Below are positions 25,301-40,300 of a stretch of 64,000 bases of DNA, in pieces. The DNA is from Nematopogon swammerdamellus. Its lineage: Eukaryota > Arthropoda > Insecta > Lepidoptera > Adelidae. The notes under the pieces were generated by a model. That model searched no databases. It was not told the DNA's origin and saw only the letters and a program-made list of their open reading frames with translations. The position numbers and the translations under genes are program-made. Within the stretch, counting starts at the first letter, position 1, and each line of letters starts with the position of its first letter. The DNA is taken from the NCBI GenBank assembly GCA_946902875.1, contig OX336336.1, forward strand, positions 4,868,545-4,932,544, read 5' to 3'.

Positions 25301-28300
25301 GATTGTTGACCACAGAGCATCAAATGCGCCCCCCCCCCCCCCCCCCCCCTCCTAGAGGCGCCCTGAGCGCGATTTCCCTACAAAGCCGTTGAAGCCTGTG
25401 GGCGTGGCCTATGACTTACATTATGTGTGTTGTGCGTGTGCATTTGTTTTGTGCGTGTGCCTAACTTGCTCCTCTTTGTGTGTAGTGTCGATACTAGCAC
25501 ACACACACACACACATACGAAGCGCTAGCAGCACTGCATGTAGTTTTTGGGTTTCAAATATTATCGCTTAGGGCGCCTCTAGTAGGGGCGCGCGCGGTAG
25601 GTATTTGATGCTCTGTGTTGTTGACAGTTGACTTGACAGTAATAACCGCAATTACCATGCAGATGCGCGGCCAAATGCTGAGAGACGGCGAGGGCGGCCA
25701 CGATGAGCTCGCGCGGAGTGTAGGCGGACTGCAGGGGGCTCGGCCGCGTCGCCAGCGCCAGCAGCCGCCGCAGCAGCGTGCCCCCGCTCAACCCCAACAT
25801 CGCACGCATCGATCCTGAATATCCTCCTCATCTTAGCACTATTATCTAAAATCTCCTCTTTGTTTGAGGTGTTCTGCTGGTTTTTCCTTATAGATTGCAT
25901 TGCTGAACAGGACATGACAAAAACCATTATGACGAACCATACTGAATATGCATGTCTCAATGAAATATTGTTTATGTTGTGTGTTGTCTATGGCGAAATA
26001 AATATCTGTATTTGTTATAACTATTTCCTATTTCTTTGTAATAACTATTTTCTAATTTTTGAATTGGAAAATATATCGGATTGCAGGATTTATATGATGG
26101 AGTCTACATCTAAATTCTCGAACCTTTGTTCGTTCTTTCTGTCACCTATATCCTTCACAAGGACAATAAGACGAGACCGGGTGGCTTCAAACTTCAGTAA
26201 AGTGTCAGTGTGAGGACAATTTAAGAATAATATTCTTTATTTTATTTATTATTTCTTGATGAACTAGCAGCTTAATATGCTGATGTGTTCATGTCTATGA
26301 TGATCACTGGTGTTCCTATTTGTTATCCCTCTTTGTTGTTTAAATACTTGTCAATCCAATTTATGACTGCATTTGTGGTGGGCCCTTCAATAACTTCCTC
26401 GAGTAGTTAATTCCAGCTGTTCACGATTCTGTTAATCAGGAAGTAGCTTTCATGCTACGGTATATGTACTACATATTATGTACTTCAAAGAATGATAAGG
26501 CAATTACCCTTCCCTGAACCTTCCTTAATCCTAAGAACATACACAGAGTGCATTTTCTTAGGATCAAGGAAGGTTCAGGGGGGAATTGGTCCTAAGAACG
26601 TCGATGCAGTACGCACCGGTGAAGATGCCGGAGGTGTCCGGGGGCTGGAGCAACACCTCGCGCAGGCGCGTGCGCGTGGTGAGCAGCCCGCGCACCGCAG
26701 ACAGAGTCAGCAGCTCCAGCTGCTGTCTCCGCAGCCCGGTCGCGTCTATCTCCGCTGTTGGAAACAACCAGCCAAATAATGTCACAAAGATAGTTCAAAG
26801 GTAGTATAAAAAAAATATATAGGCTGCAGCAGAGTAAAATTGTTTAGAGGTAGCAGCAATTGGAAGATCAGTGAAATATCGTGATCTCATACATACATAC
26901 CACGCTCTGCATCTCGACAATCGGAGTAAGCAGAGCAATCGGTGTGGCAAGGACTACAGTAAATTACAGCACAACACCATCAATCAAGTTTAGCAAAGTA
27001 TTCGGACAAGATAACTATCGAGCAGCAAGTAAGACACGAATACCCACTTGCTAAATGACTCGGTGGAGGTACCGTGCCAAGGTGAGAGATGGCTAACCTC
27101 TCGCCCTATAGCACGGCATCCTGTCCTTATCCCTCAGTCGCCTATTACGACATGCATGTGGAGAGATGATATGGGGATATTCTTTTTAAGACCCCACACA
27201 GTCTATGATGGTCTCAGGAGGGGGGATCAGTGTTTAATGTGTACAAAAGTATAATGAGCATACCGTGAAGATGTCTGGGCACAGGAGGCGGCGAGGCGGG
27301 GCCGGCTCCCAGCAGGGACGCCCACACTCGCAGCGCGCTCTCCCCGCCCGCCAGCGGTTTCCCCAGGCGCTCACCCTCTGCGTTGCTCACTGCGCTCAGG
27401 TCAGCCTGACGACACAAGTGATGAGCATGAGGTGCCAGTACTGTCCTCGAGCCAACTACACTTAGCTTTTTTATGCAATCCGGAGTCAGAGGGGCAAAGC
27501 TCACCAGGCAATATCACCTCCGAGAAGGTAGACGCAATACTGAAGACAGCTGCATGGAAAACATGGACTATTTTTTGACAGTAATTCCACGATTCCAACC
27601 TACATTCAGTGTGGTGGTACAAATTTTACTTAATTTAAAAGGTAACCCTATCCTACTTAGTAAAGGGAACCTAGGAACAGATTTGGATTGCATCTAAACT
27701 CTTCAGGTTTAGATAAAAGCAATTCATGGTGATGAAGAGATTTACTTATCAAATTAGGAAAGAACTATGATTAGGACCACTATATAAAAAATATTTTTAG
27801 AATTGTTACAGGTACAAAACTGACCCCACACATTACTCTAAAATAAATTTGTATATACATAGTTATTGTTGAGCGATATATGTGCGTGTCATCAACATCA
27901 ATCATTATGCCAAATTTCAAGTTTGTATGTCTAAGTAACAAAAGTTTTTGAGAAAAATCGATTATCGCTTGGCCACCAGCTGCTGAAACAACAGCAATAC
28001 ACAAATACCTTAGTAATGGAAGCATCGTCGTGCACGAGGGCCAGCTTGGCTCGCGGGCACAGCTGCGACAGGATGGTGGCGCGCGAGGGACTCCCCACCG
28101 ACAGGCGTTGCCCCACTCGCACCCGCCACTCAGCACCGCCCACCGTCGCCAATGCACCCGCTGACAAACATGCGTTTCATAGATTTATCTTAGCGCTTTG
28201 AGCACATTCTATTCTATTGAAGACCTACTCATGTCGTTCTCATATTGATGAAGAGGGATGGATCTTCACCAGTGCAATGGGCTACTAACTGGCACTCAAG

Positions 28301-31300
28301 GACACACGTTATATCTCACTTTACTTAATAATATTAATTCTTTATTGAGGACCAAATAACAAGACAATAAATACATAAGAAAAGAAAATATACAATTGTT
28401 GTTGTTGTTGTTGTTTTATCTTGGGGTTGGTTCTAAACCTTCAAACTAGTCCCGCTTTTGATCGGGGACCTTCGTGCAAGACCACTCGATCTCCAGCTAT
28501 CCCAGCCAGCCTATGTCTAACATGAAGGCCACAAGACGCCGGCGTGTCTGCAGACCTCCGTAACGGAAGATGGAGAACATACTCCGTCACTTCGTTGGGT
28601 GTCAAGTACACTGCACTACAGTTATCAATGGCATAAAAAGGCAGACTTCTCACTGGTAATGATTTCTTCCAGTCAAACTTCAAACGATAGAAGCAAGCAT
28701 TTACATAGCGAACATTTCAATAATTTCACCGAATCTCCAAGTACTAAAATGATGACATACCTATAAGACACATCTCCGTGCTCGGAGGACCAGACCTCTG
28801 AGTGAGCGGGAGATCCTTGTTGCCGTGCGGCCACCAATGCCATTCCCCAGTTATTTGCTGTAGAGTGGGACAAGACCAATATTAGTATATCTCACATATA
28901 CGAAAAAAGTGGGAGAGATGGGATTTAGGACGAAATGGGACCGCTGCCAACTTAACAAGCACTTGTATACTATTAGTATAACAGACAGTCCCCACTGAAG
29001 GGCCTGCTCGGAGGCAGTGGAGACACCGGCACACATAGTCATGGAATGTAGACACCTGGAGACATTTCGCTCGGGGGTTTTCAGTTCTGAAAAGGGTGAC
29101 CCACAAGCGTGGAAGGATCCCAAAGGTCTGCTACGTTTTGTGGAAGAACTCGGCTGGCTAGAATGAGCCCATAGCCATGTTACTGAGCACAACGACTTAG
29201 TGTCAAGTGCGTCCAAAGCACCGGCAGCTGTCGACAATAACAACAACAACAAGGGGCGAGAGATGGAGGATCGGAAGGTGATGGGAAGAGGAAAGGAGAG
29301 ATGGGGAAGTGGGGGGAATGGCAGAGGTAGGTTGGGGAGAGAGAGTTAGTGAGAGGGAACGCTCACCATCTGGGCAGCCAGCTGCAGCTTGTCAGCGAGC
29401 AGTGTGCTGAGGGCGTGCGTCCAAGCTGGCAGCGCCTGCAGGTAGCGCAGCAGATGCACCAGCGCCCCGCACACGCTGCCCGTGTAGCTCGCCGTCGCCG
29501 GCGCGCGCCATCTGTTATCTGTCATCCACAGCTGTCATTCACTTTTCACGAAATTGTTGTGCTTGGGAAGGACGGCCAATAGGCGGTCTTAAAGTCTCAA
29601 GAAGGAGATTGGCATCCCCTTCTTGAGACCAGGGTCTCGGTAACTTTAAACTTCCAGCGCCCTAGATGTAAGGTTTTTTAGGTTCAATTTCTTCCTGCTC
29701 TTCCATACCAGTGAACTCTTGGGAACGCTTGTGTCTCTTAAGCGAGACTTATACTGTATCACTTTTGATGTACATCCAAAGCGAATCAATATGTTTCATC
29801 ATTCACTTTGGTGTAAACTTATCACTTTGGATGATTCCTCTAAGAAGAACATTCAAAATGATAAAAGTAAAACAGCCTTTACCTATTTCATCCTCGTTGA
29901 TGATGGTAGCGGAGTGTGCGATGGAGTTGGGTCGGAGCGTGGGGTCGCCCGGATGTGTCTCGAGGTAGAGGCGGCCGAGCAGCGCCAGCAGCTGTCCGCC
30001 GATGGAGCGCCGCCACTCGGAGCGCGCGCCGCTTGCCGATCCGAGCACCGTGCGCAGCAGCCATACTATTTGTACCTGAGGGCAAGTTAACAATGTACCT
30101 TGACATGCTTCAACACTATTTTGCGCTCCTTACATAGTACTTGAAACCTGTGCTAAAACTCACAAGCGTCTGAACTCTGACATCCGTTGAGAAAATTTTG
30201 AGTTTTCAGAACCCGTCATTCCTCGATTTGCATACTGTTAGGATGTCAAACAATAAGTATATACCGACGAATGTATTTCCGCAAAATTTCAATCTGGGAG
30301 TTATTTCTCATTCTTTATTCAGCATCCACAGACAGTACACTGCATTCAGATTAGTCATATTTTATTAACATTAAACAATATATATAATTTTAAGCCAGAA
30401 TAATGTGAAGAAGCAGGGAAGAGAGAGCATGGCAGAGAGCATAAAGGGGTATGTGGTAGAGCATGCTATCAAATAATAAATAAAATAAAATAAATAAATA
30501 AAACTTCTTTATTTCGGGCAAATTTGTTCATAACTACACAGAACAACTAATAAAAATACACAAGAAAAAGAAACATTACAGACAAGGCGAGGAGTGTATG
30601 TGGGACCAGTTTTGAAACATTCTCCCACGTCCACCCCTCACCGCTGATTGAACAGTACAATTCTCGGTCTAATAATGTGTTTAAGTTAATAATAAGGGCA
30701 AGTAATGTTGTGGTTAAGTAGTAATATGGGTAAATAATGTTGCAGTTGGTGTTTGTGTGCGGTCACTGTTGTGCCTGCAAATGGTCTTCCCCAATGTTGG
30801 GCCCTTTGTTTAAGTAGCAGCAGGCACTGCACTGAAGGCATACCTGCATCTGCAGCAAGTCCTGTGAGATGGGCTTGCCGACGGCAGATATGATGCTGTA
30901 GCAGAGTTCGAACCACGGGCTGGAGCTCAGAGATGTTCGCATCTCCGTGGTCTGAGCGCTCGCTGGAGTGAAAGTACCCGTATGATATCTTACTCTATAA
31001 GACAGCAACACAATTTAGAAATTATGTGCCACGTGCCTATTTAACATTTTATGTTTTCCATATTTCAAATTATTGCTGTCATTAAAGCTCTACAGCAGTG
31101 GTGTCCAACTGGTTTCGCCTTAAGAGCTACTTTCATATTTCTGTCAAGCCCAGCGGGTTTCAAGTATGGACAGTACCTATGTATGACATTTACCTATACA
31201 TTTTAATGCGATACCTGGCTATTTATTTAGATTTTCAGACAAATTTACAAAATGTGCTATATAATCCCTTAGGCAGCATTAGGGAATTTTTAATATGTTC

Positions 31301-34300
31301 TGGAGTCAACATATTTCTAAATTTATTTTGAAAAAATTTTTTTGCAGTTTATTTCAATGTTTTTGGAACATCTGTGTGCGGGCGCCTAAAAATAAGGCCG
31401 CATGCTACCCGGCGTCATTGATATGCCTTCATTTATTGGGGGGTATTGATCAATGTGGCCCTCACAGTACAATCTTCTCTCATAAAATCGTACGCACTTT
31501 GACCTTGACCTTTTGTAACAGCATTACTGTTACAAAAGGTCAAGGTCAAGGCACAAAAATAGTATTATGTTGACCCCATACAGACCTCTGAGAAGTGCGA
31601 CGGCGGTGTGATGTTGCGGCGTGATAGACTGCGGCGAATGGTAGGCGCCGCTGAGCAGCCGGCGCTGCAGCGCGGCGACGTTGCGCCGCGGCACGGCGCG
31701 CAGGCCGCGCGCGCCGCCCGCCGCCGCGCACACCGCGCGCACCGCGCTCGCGCACGCCGCGCGCACCTCGCCCACCGGCCAGCTCTCTGTCTGCTTCACT
31801 TCCAACACTGCCATATTTCCACAAACAAACATGTTAGCATTTTAACACATAATTGTTGCATCACTTTGTTCTCAGAACTGATAAACGACGGAAAAGAGTC
31901 ATTTCGCTCTCGTGCAATTTAGATTCTGAATTGTCGTTTAATGTATGAGCAATCGAACCATTTGTACACTCTGAAGATTTTGGAGGAAAGAGAGCACACG
32001 AGTCAGAAATTATCACATAATGATTACTTGATAATGTGTATGACAACAACTTGTATATGATATGATAATAAAACATTGTGACTTGCGAAGTTTGTTAGTC
32101 AGTTCTTCTTCGCATTGAATTTAGAACTGGCGGAATTTTCGACATGTCCTAGCGTAGGTTACCTACCTATGGGTGAAATTATACAATAAACAATAAACTT
32201 AGGCTTACTGGTGCTGCTATAGAAAACACATTGTTTTATAATTTGTTTTGGAGTTGATTGAGTGGTAGAGCGCAACTAGCATGGTTATAGTGTGTGTGTG
32301 TGTGTAAGATGAGGACGGACCTGGCGCTACGCTCTCGTCGGGCTCGGAGGGCGGCGGGGAGGGCGAGCGCGCCAGCTTGAGGTCGTACTTGCCCTCCTTG
32401 CCCATACGGTAGGAGTTGGTGCCGCCGGCGTCCCACACCACGCGCACCCACCCGTCCTCGCCCAGCTCCCCCACCACCCGACCCTCACCGCCCGGCGTTC
32501 CATCCTGACATATTAGTATTCATCAATTTTGTCGCCTACACCAGAAATATTTTTAATTAGATCACAATAAGTCCTTTGTAGTTAGAATTATCACTGAAAT
32601 TGTTATTGTTAATTGGTTATTGTTAATTATAGGAATGTGTGACTGAAGCAATAGCATTAAAACTGAATGTTCACAAGAATCGTAAAAAAGTCATGTCTTG
32701 TTGCTGCTGGGGTAGAGCGCTTCTTTGCTTATGGTGGCGTTTGGTCCATGTTGCCGCATAATCGAAGTAGCAAAATGCTAAATGTTAATACTGTGTATGG
32801 ATGATGAATCCTTACCTATAATAAAATCCAACGTCTGCTTTCTGTCTGAGTGTCTGTCCGCTTATAACTCGAGAACCACTGAACCGATTTTAATAAAACA
32901 AAATTCTACGGATAGCTTGATTCTTCCCATCAACTATAGGCTACTTACTATCACGCTAAATGGCTTATGAGGTTAGCAGTGAAGTGAAATATGAGAGCGG
33001 GCGGAGCCGCGGGCACAGCTAGTAAAGAATAAAGAATGAACTTTCGTTCATCTCTTTTAGTAAAGTCCAATATATTTCTAACTTCACAAAGTTGTTGATA
33101 CATAAGGAAAACAATTACTATGATCTGCAACTCTGAATAGTGAACTGGAAGGACTTCTAACGGGACATTGCACAACAATTGTTAAGCACACACGATGTGA
33201 ATGTAGGGCTAGGGGGATGTTGGTGTCACGAAATTCTAGGTATCACAAACATCCCCCTAGATGCAGAAATTGCACGGGGGAGGTCGATCCAGCCGCCCAC
33301 GTGGGGCGTGCCTTCCTTAAGTGTCCGCAGGTGACTAATGGTTCCAAGGTGGTAACAAACCTGATCGCCCCACTTCCAGTCCTTGCCGCGCACGATGCGC
33401 GTACCGATCTTCATGAGGGACGCGAGCTCGACGCCGGTGAGCGAGGCGCCGCGCGCGCGCGCACCCAGCCGCTCGTCCTCGTAGACCACCAGGCAATCAG
33501 CTATATCGTGCATACATTACATAAGTCCGCAGAAAACTAAATAATAAGTGCAGCAAAAATAAAGTAGCAAGCTGCCCTTTCGTTGACAAATTTGCTCAAC
33601 TGATGTGGTGAACACAATTAGTATGATTTGGTTTGTTCATTTATTCTTATATTTCCAGATATCCACCTATAGCATTGAAAAGGTTAAATACTGATTTTGT
33701 TTGATATTCAGACGTAAGAAGTTATACATAATACGTTAATAAAATCGTACGTTTGCTGGGCCTGTTGGTGCCGAAGTGTGTGGCGAGCACGCCGTCGGAG
33801 CCGATCTGCTTGAGGAGTGTGAGACAGGAGCTGAGCGCGCCACCGTTGATCAGCTGCTCGAGCTCCAGGCCCTCCGCGCCTTGCAGCATCAGCGAGAGTA
33901 GTGCTATGATGAACCTACAACCCCGACGTGTCAGTATCAAGCATGGAGAAATAATCACACGGGAGTGTGGACAGTCCAAGTACAGTCTCAGGTCCTTCAA
34001 GAGAGGGGTAAATAGGCACCTGTCAGGCCGGCATGGCATTCGCAACCCCCGCATACGACCGAATGTCCATGGGCGTTATTAGACACCTTATGGGTGACTC
34101 GCCGCAACATGTCGCGCTTTCTATAAAAAAATATATATATTCTTCCTTCCTTCCTTCCCATGGAGGCAGCTCTGCTTCAGGTGGCCGGATTCGTCAAGCT
34201 GCGCTTTAGCCGTATCTGAGGTGATTCAGGGAACCATGGAAATGTTCATTCCTAGCTCCGTCAAATCCCTCGGAGGTAAAAGCCAGCCCTGGTTCAACAC

Positions 34301-37300
34301 GGAATGCGCAGCCGCCATTTCTGAAAAGAATACGGCTTACAAAGTCTGGTCCCGTGCCCGAACCCGACGTGATCCAAACGTTGCCAATCTGAAGCAGGCC
34401 TACAATGTAGCCTCTAGAGCCAGCAAGAGAGTCATCGTGAGGGCAAAATTCGAGCACATCGGCAGAATTGGTGACAAATTGATCGAACACACCTCTGGGA
34501 GCCGTCAATTTTGGTCTCTCGCCAAATCTGTCGAAGCTAACTTCTGTCGCTCCTCACTCCCACCGCTGCAGCGGCCCGACGGCTCACTCGCTTTTTCCCC
34601 CAAAGAGAAGGCCGATCTTCTAGTGGCACTCTTTGCTCGAAACTCGCATCTGGACGATGGTGGTGCCAAACCGCCATCCATTCCTGGGTGCGATTGCACC
34701 ATGCCCGAAATACAGTTCCGCCAAGGCACTGTACGGCGGCGTGAGTTGTTCGCCCTAGATGCGAGAAAAGCGAGTGGGCCCGACGGAATCCCTGCACTGG
34801 TGTTAAAGACATGTGCTCCAGAGCTAGCCCCTGTCCTCACACGCCTGTATCGCCTGTCTTACTGCACTGGTCGCGTGCCGTCAGCTTGGAAATCTGCTAA
34901 CGTGCAGCCTGTCCCCAAAAAAGGGGACCGTTCCGATCCGAAAAACTACCGCCCGATAGCAATTACCTCATTACTCTGCAAAGTGATGGAGCGCATCATC
35001 AACACTCAATTGATGACATACCTAGAGGGGAAGGAATTTCTAAGCGACCGCCAATATGGATTTCGCCCAAATCGGTCAGCTGGGGACCTTCTGGTTCACG
35101 TATGTCACAAGATGGGTGATGCACTCGAAAATCATGGCGAGGGCATGGCTATCGGGTTGGACGTAGCGAAAGCGTTCGATCGGGTCTGGCATAAAGCCAT
35201 TCTTTCCAAGCTGCCGTCATACGGCCTACCGCCCGGCTTGTGTGGCTGGATTGCCGACTTCCTGCATGGTCGCAATATTAAAGTATTAATTGACGGTTGT
35301 TGCTCAGATGCCATGTCAGTTGATGCCGGCGTACCGCAGGGTTCCGTGCTGTCCCCGACCCTCTTTCTGCTACACATTAATGATCTGCTCAAATTGGGCG
35401 AAATGAATTGTTATGCAGACGACAGCACGCCACTAGCCAGGTACACAAGGCGTCCAACCGCAAGCCTGGCCGAGGTGGAGGAAAACAGGCTACATCTTGT
35501 GCTTAAGCTCGAAGAGACCCTAAATAAGGTCTCCACTTGGGGTCTCCAAAACCTCGTCGAGTTTAATGCGAGTAAAACTCAGGCGTGTGTATTCAGCGCA
35601 AAGCGGACACCGTTCACTGCAGCCCCCACCTTTCAAGGAACTACTCTCAAGGTCGAGGAGCACATTGGGATTCTCGGGGTCGAACTAACTCGCGACCTGA
35701 ATTTTGGACGCCACATCGAGGAGAAAGCTAAGGTAGCCTCAAGGAAGCTGGGTGTTATCAACAAGGTGCGTCAGTACTTTACGCCGAGCCAAAAACTGCT
35801 ACTTTATAAAGCGCAGATTCGCTCATGCGTGGAGTACTGTTCGCATCTGTGGGACGGATCCGCAAAATACCTGCTCGGCTCCTTAGACTCGATTCAGCGT
35901 CGCGCTGTACGCCTCGTTAACGACCCCGAGGTATCTCGGAACTTAGAGACATTACAGCTTCGCAGAGACGTTGGATCTTTGAGTGTGTTCTATCGCCTGT
36001 ACCACGGAGAGTGTTCCAAAGAGCTGCACGATGCGATCCCTCCATCCCCATTCTACCATCGTTCCACGCGGAACAGGTTGGGAATGCATCCACACACTGT
36101 CAATATTCCCCCACTTAGGACAAATCGATCCTGTAAATCCTTTATTTACGGGTTGCCAACATGTGGAATGCACTCCCACCTGCATCTTTTCCTCTAAAGT
36201 ACAGTCTGGGATCCTTCAAACATAATGTGAAGGTGCACCTAGCCGGCCGACATGGTATTCGCAGCCCCCGTAAATATTCGAATGCCCGTGGGCGCCGTCG
36301 GACTACACCTCTGCGTTAGTCTGGCGCGCGCCATATGTAGAGCTTCCCATAAAAAAAAAAAATATATATATATATATTTCTATGAAATCATACTGGCCAC
36401 TTCTTGTCCTTCTTCTTGCAACATCTCGCCACAGATTACCAATAAGAAAAATTTATTATCTAAATATTATAAGAGGTAAAGTTTGTAAGTTTGTAAGTTT
36501 GGATGTAGGAGGTATTCTCGGAAAATACACATCCGATTAAAAAAAAAAAAAAATTGACCAATAGTAGTAGTATAAATGGACCTTCAGGATGGACATAGTC
36601 TATGCGAGCGAAGCCACGGGCAAATGCTAGTATATTTCAAACTAACAGAGGTGACTCAGTTCGTGATTATAGAAGTCAAATCAATTTTTCGTACCCGCGG
36701 CGCGGGTACGAAGTCTATAAAGAGGCGGCGCAGTACCGCGCCAGTCTATCTGTTTCGTTGACATGTGTGAACCACCAAACCCCATGTATAATGTAAGGAT
36801 TATACGTACCCTGCAGGTAAACATGACTTAATTTAGATAAAACATGTTAGCATAAATTCATTCCCTGCATGGATAACATTGCGCATAACAGAGTATTCCA
36901 TGGAGTTCTCACCTTGCTCTTGCGGGCTTGTTGATCAGCGCATGAGCGCCGTAGTTAGCGCACGTCTTCAGCGGAAGGTTCCGAAAGTTGTGCTGCCCCT
37001 CCATCACTTTCACTTTCAGTTCGTTCAGTACAAATTCCATCAGTTTGGTTCGCTCCACAGACACGCAGTACTTGTAGTAAGGTACCGTTGACTCTATGCC
37101 CTTCATTGGTGAGCTTAGGGCGCGGGTGGGTTTAAATGGGGCGGGAGGCGCAGAGGCCGCAGGGGAAAACCCGAGAACGCCTGTTAGGGCTGCATATTTG
37201 ACACTTTCGGACATGGTCTGGGCGCGGCTGAGTATTTTGTTGATAATTTGGTAGCCTTGCCGTCGTATTTGGGCTCTTTTCACCTGTGGAACATTGGTTT

Positions 37301-40300
37301 TGGACATTAGCATGCAATGTGTGTGTGGTGTGCAGGTTCTGTATAAAAGAGGATGAAACCCCCATACACCCTTTTGCGAATGTGAAGTGCTCATTCACAG
37401 TAGAAGCCGTATTCTTGTGGGTAATATTTTTAACCCATCCCAAATACAGGCACTCAACCCCAAGAATATTGGACTTGGGGTGAGCACTAAACTTTTGAAA
37501 GATCACAATGGAGCTTCCTAGGTCGCAGTGACAACGGCTCACAGGCCCTAACTCCCACACATTAAATCATAATTCTAATCATCATAGCATGCAACAGCAC
37601 ACATCAAAAGCCACAGCAAGAAGGATTTGTTACAAGCAAAAAATATTACCTGACAGTACAGTGCTCGTCGTAGATTATCAACATCGCAAGGTTCCTCCGT
37701 CATTACAAAATCTATGATTGCGTTTGTCATATTTTGCTGCTCTGCACTGTACTCTTTCAACATCCACCAGTATTTCTCTGAAATGTCATTGTTGCATTAA
37801 TATTTATAAACTAGCTTTTGCCGGCGGCTTCGCTCGCGTAAAATTCGTATTTCAAAAGAAGAAAGTAAGTCATTCAAAATATAAAGGTATGTTTTACCTT
37901 TCTTCTTTGCCTTCACTCTGGACACACAGGCATTCACAAACTTGGCGCGTTCAGAATTATCGAGGTCCTTCTCCTCGTCCGCCATTATGAGATCATTCTT
38001 GATGTCCTCCGGCCTCAGTTGCCTTTCCATCTCCGCAGACTTTCTTATCAACGAGTTGTTGGTTAGTTCATTAACTAAACTTAGCGATATCTCAGTTATT
38101 GCAGACTTGCTAACAGGTGCTACCCTCTTTTCGGAGAGATCCTCTTTTTCTTTGATATTAGATTGTTTCTTAGTTAAGATTTCGTTTCTGCGTTTATCAT
38201 CGATATTGGCTGCATTCTTGAAATTTTTTTCTTGTCTCTGCCTTCTAAGTTTCACCTGTTCGTTCGCCAGCTCCTTGGAGCTTCGTATTCTGTCTGGGGC
38301 AGTGTTTGCTGTCGGAACGTTTGCCGGCTTTCGGGGTTTTAGTACTTTCTTTTTGGCGGTGGTGTGCCGAGCACACACGTTAGCGATGGTGGACTTTATG
38401 AACATGGCGTCGCCCTGCAGAAGGCTGTTGGTCGCTCGGGACATGCTCTTGCTGAGACTGTTCTGCTTGTTTCTTAACTCTTTCGTTGTTTCGTAACTGC
38501 AAGGGATTAAATTGATCTAAATACAACTGTTAAAGAAAAGGCTTACCAGATGTGTTAACAGTATTTTGGAACAAAACCAAATATAGAGTAAACAGAGAGA
38601 CTGACCACTTGCTGATGTCGCCGCGCTTCATAGCGAACAGTAGCCTACGCAGGTGGCGGCGCGCGGCGGGCGGGCGACGCGCGGGATGTCGAGTGGACAG
38701 CGCCTCCACGGCTGACGAGGTCGCAGCGCGCACCTCGTACAGTAAGAAACGCGCACGCTCTAGTGGAGCTGCACACACCTGCATCATTATGAAGTGGTAA
38801 CAACAATCCTGTCATGCATCGATATAAATAATCTTGAATATTGTTATCAAATGACACTGTATCAAGGTTTTGGGATCAAACACACTGCAGAGTTAAAAAG
38901 AAAAATGTACTGAAAAGCAGATACCTAAAGGGTTGATGAAGAAACTTTTTTTTCGAATCGAGGATTTTCACCACTAAATACCCTTGATAAGACAGGTATG
39001 TTTACAGCAGTGTGGCAAGTAATTAGTAAAGGTCTGGAGATTTTGACATACCTCTTTATATCCGCGGGACTGCTGTTGTCGCGCCCTCATCAGGTTCCAT
39101 TTGCACTGAGTCACTGACTTGACAATCTCGGTCAACGCCGGCGAGAGTTTCACTTCACCTCGATCCATCTCTGTATGGTAAAATAACATTCACTTTCTGA
39201 TGTGAGAGATGAAGTCTTTAGGTTGTGCCTTTTTTTAGGTATTATTAAAACATTTTATCAAGGCCGCAAGTATGAGTTATATTAACTATAAGAAATAGTT
39301 AAGCTCTTAACTATAAGAAATAGTTAAGAGATAGAACGTCAGAGAAGCACAGGAACCTCAGTTTTTCGAGCAATACTCCACCCTACCCATTGTCACTGAA
39401 GGACCAATCGGTCACAAGAGAAATAATAAAGCGACGCTCACAACAATGTCTCAATTTTCTTGAGGCATTCCTGATTATGTCAAGGCATCTTAGTTGATGG
39501 ATTTGTCCATTGGTGATGGCGAAGGAGTTAAAGGTTCAAGGACTGTCGAAATGAAGATCAGCCGCACAAATGCTTACCAGCGCAGGCAGTAGCAAAGGCA
39601 AGCTCCTGAAGCCCCGTGTGTCGCAGTAGCACAGACAGCAGCACCCGACGGAGTTCCTCTAGCGGATGCTCAGGCGGGAAGCGAGGGGCGCAACCCTCGC
39701 GCCTCTCGCACGCCCGCCAGAGGTGTATGGCCACTGGGTCCTGCACAAGAATATGTGGAGCTCTCTTTTAAGCTTCAACATTGTGCTGTTTGACATTTGT
39801 TTATGAAATGATATAGAACTAACTGGCCACTGACCGCAATTAATTCTTCCTATAGTGAAAAAGGCTGTTCTTGCTGCCTCTTACATTATTTAGATAGAAA
39901 TGACTGAACAGATATGCTAAAGGTGTTTTCCACATGCATCCGTAGTCTCAAGCTCAAGGAGCATCTGCCTACAAATGGGTCTAGTACTCGCACAAGAAGC
40001 ACTCTTGCAATACTGAGGTGAAACTATACAAAATAATACAGTCACCTATTCAGACTGGAAACTCTGGCAGAACTGGAACAATGACCAGCATGATGTGAAA
40101 GCACATTACATTGCAGCAAAAGATGATAACAAAGAAAACAAAACGTTTCAAGTGGCAGTGGCACAACGAAAGCTTGCACAACATACTTACATTGAGTTTA
40201 GGTTCAGCCAGTGATAACACCAGTGCGTTGGCACGCGTATTGCTCAACTGTGTCTGAGAGATGTTTAGCGACTTAGTCACAGGAGTGGCGGGTGGTGCCC

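Noticed and set aside
25860..26213. 117-codon plus-strand frame as a small gene
   Set aside because: AT-rich intron, low-complexity hydrophobic translation, no family resemblance or splice context.
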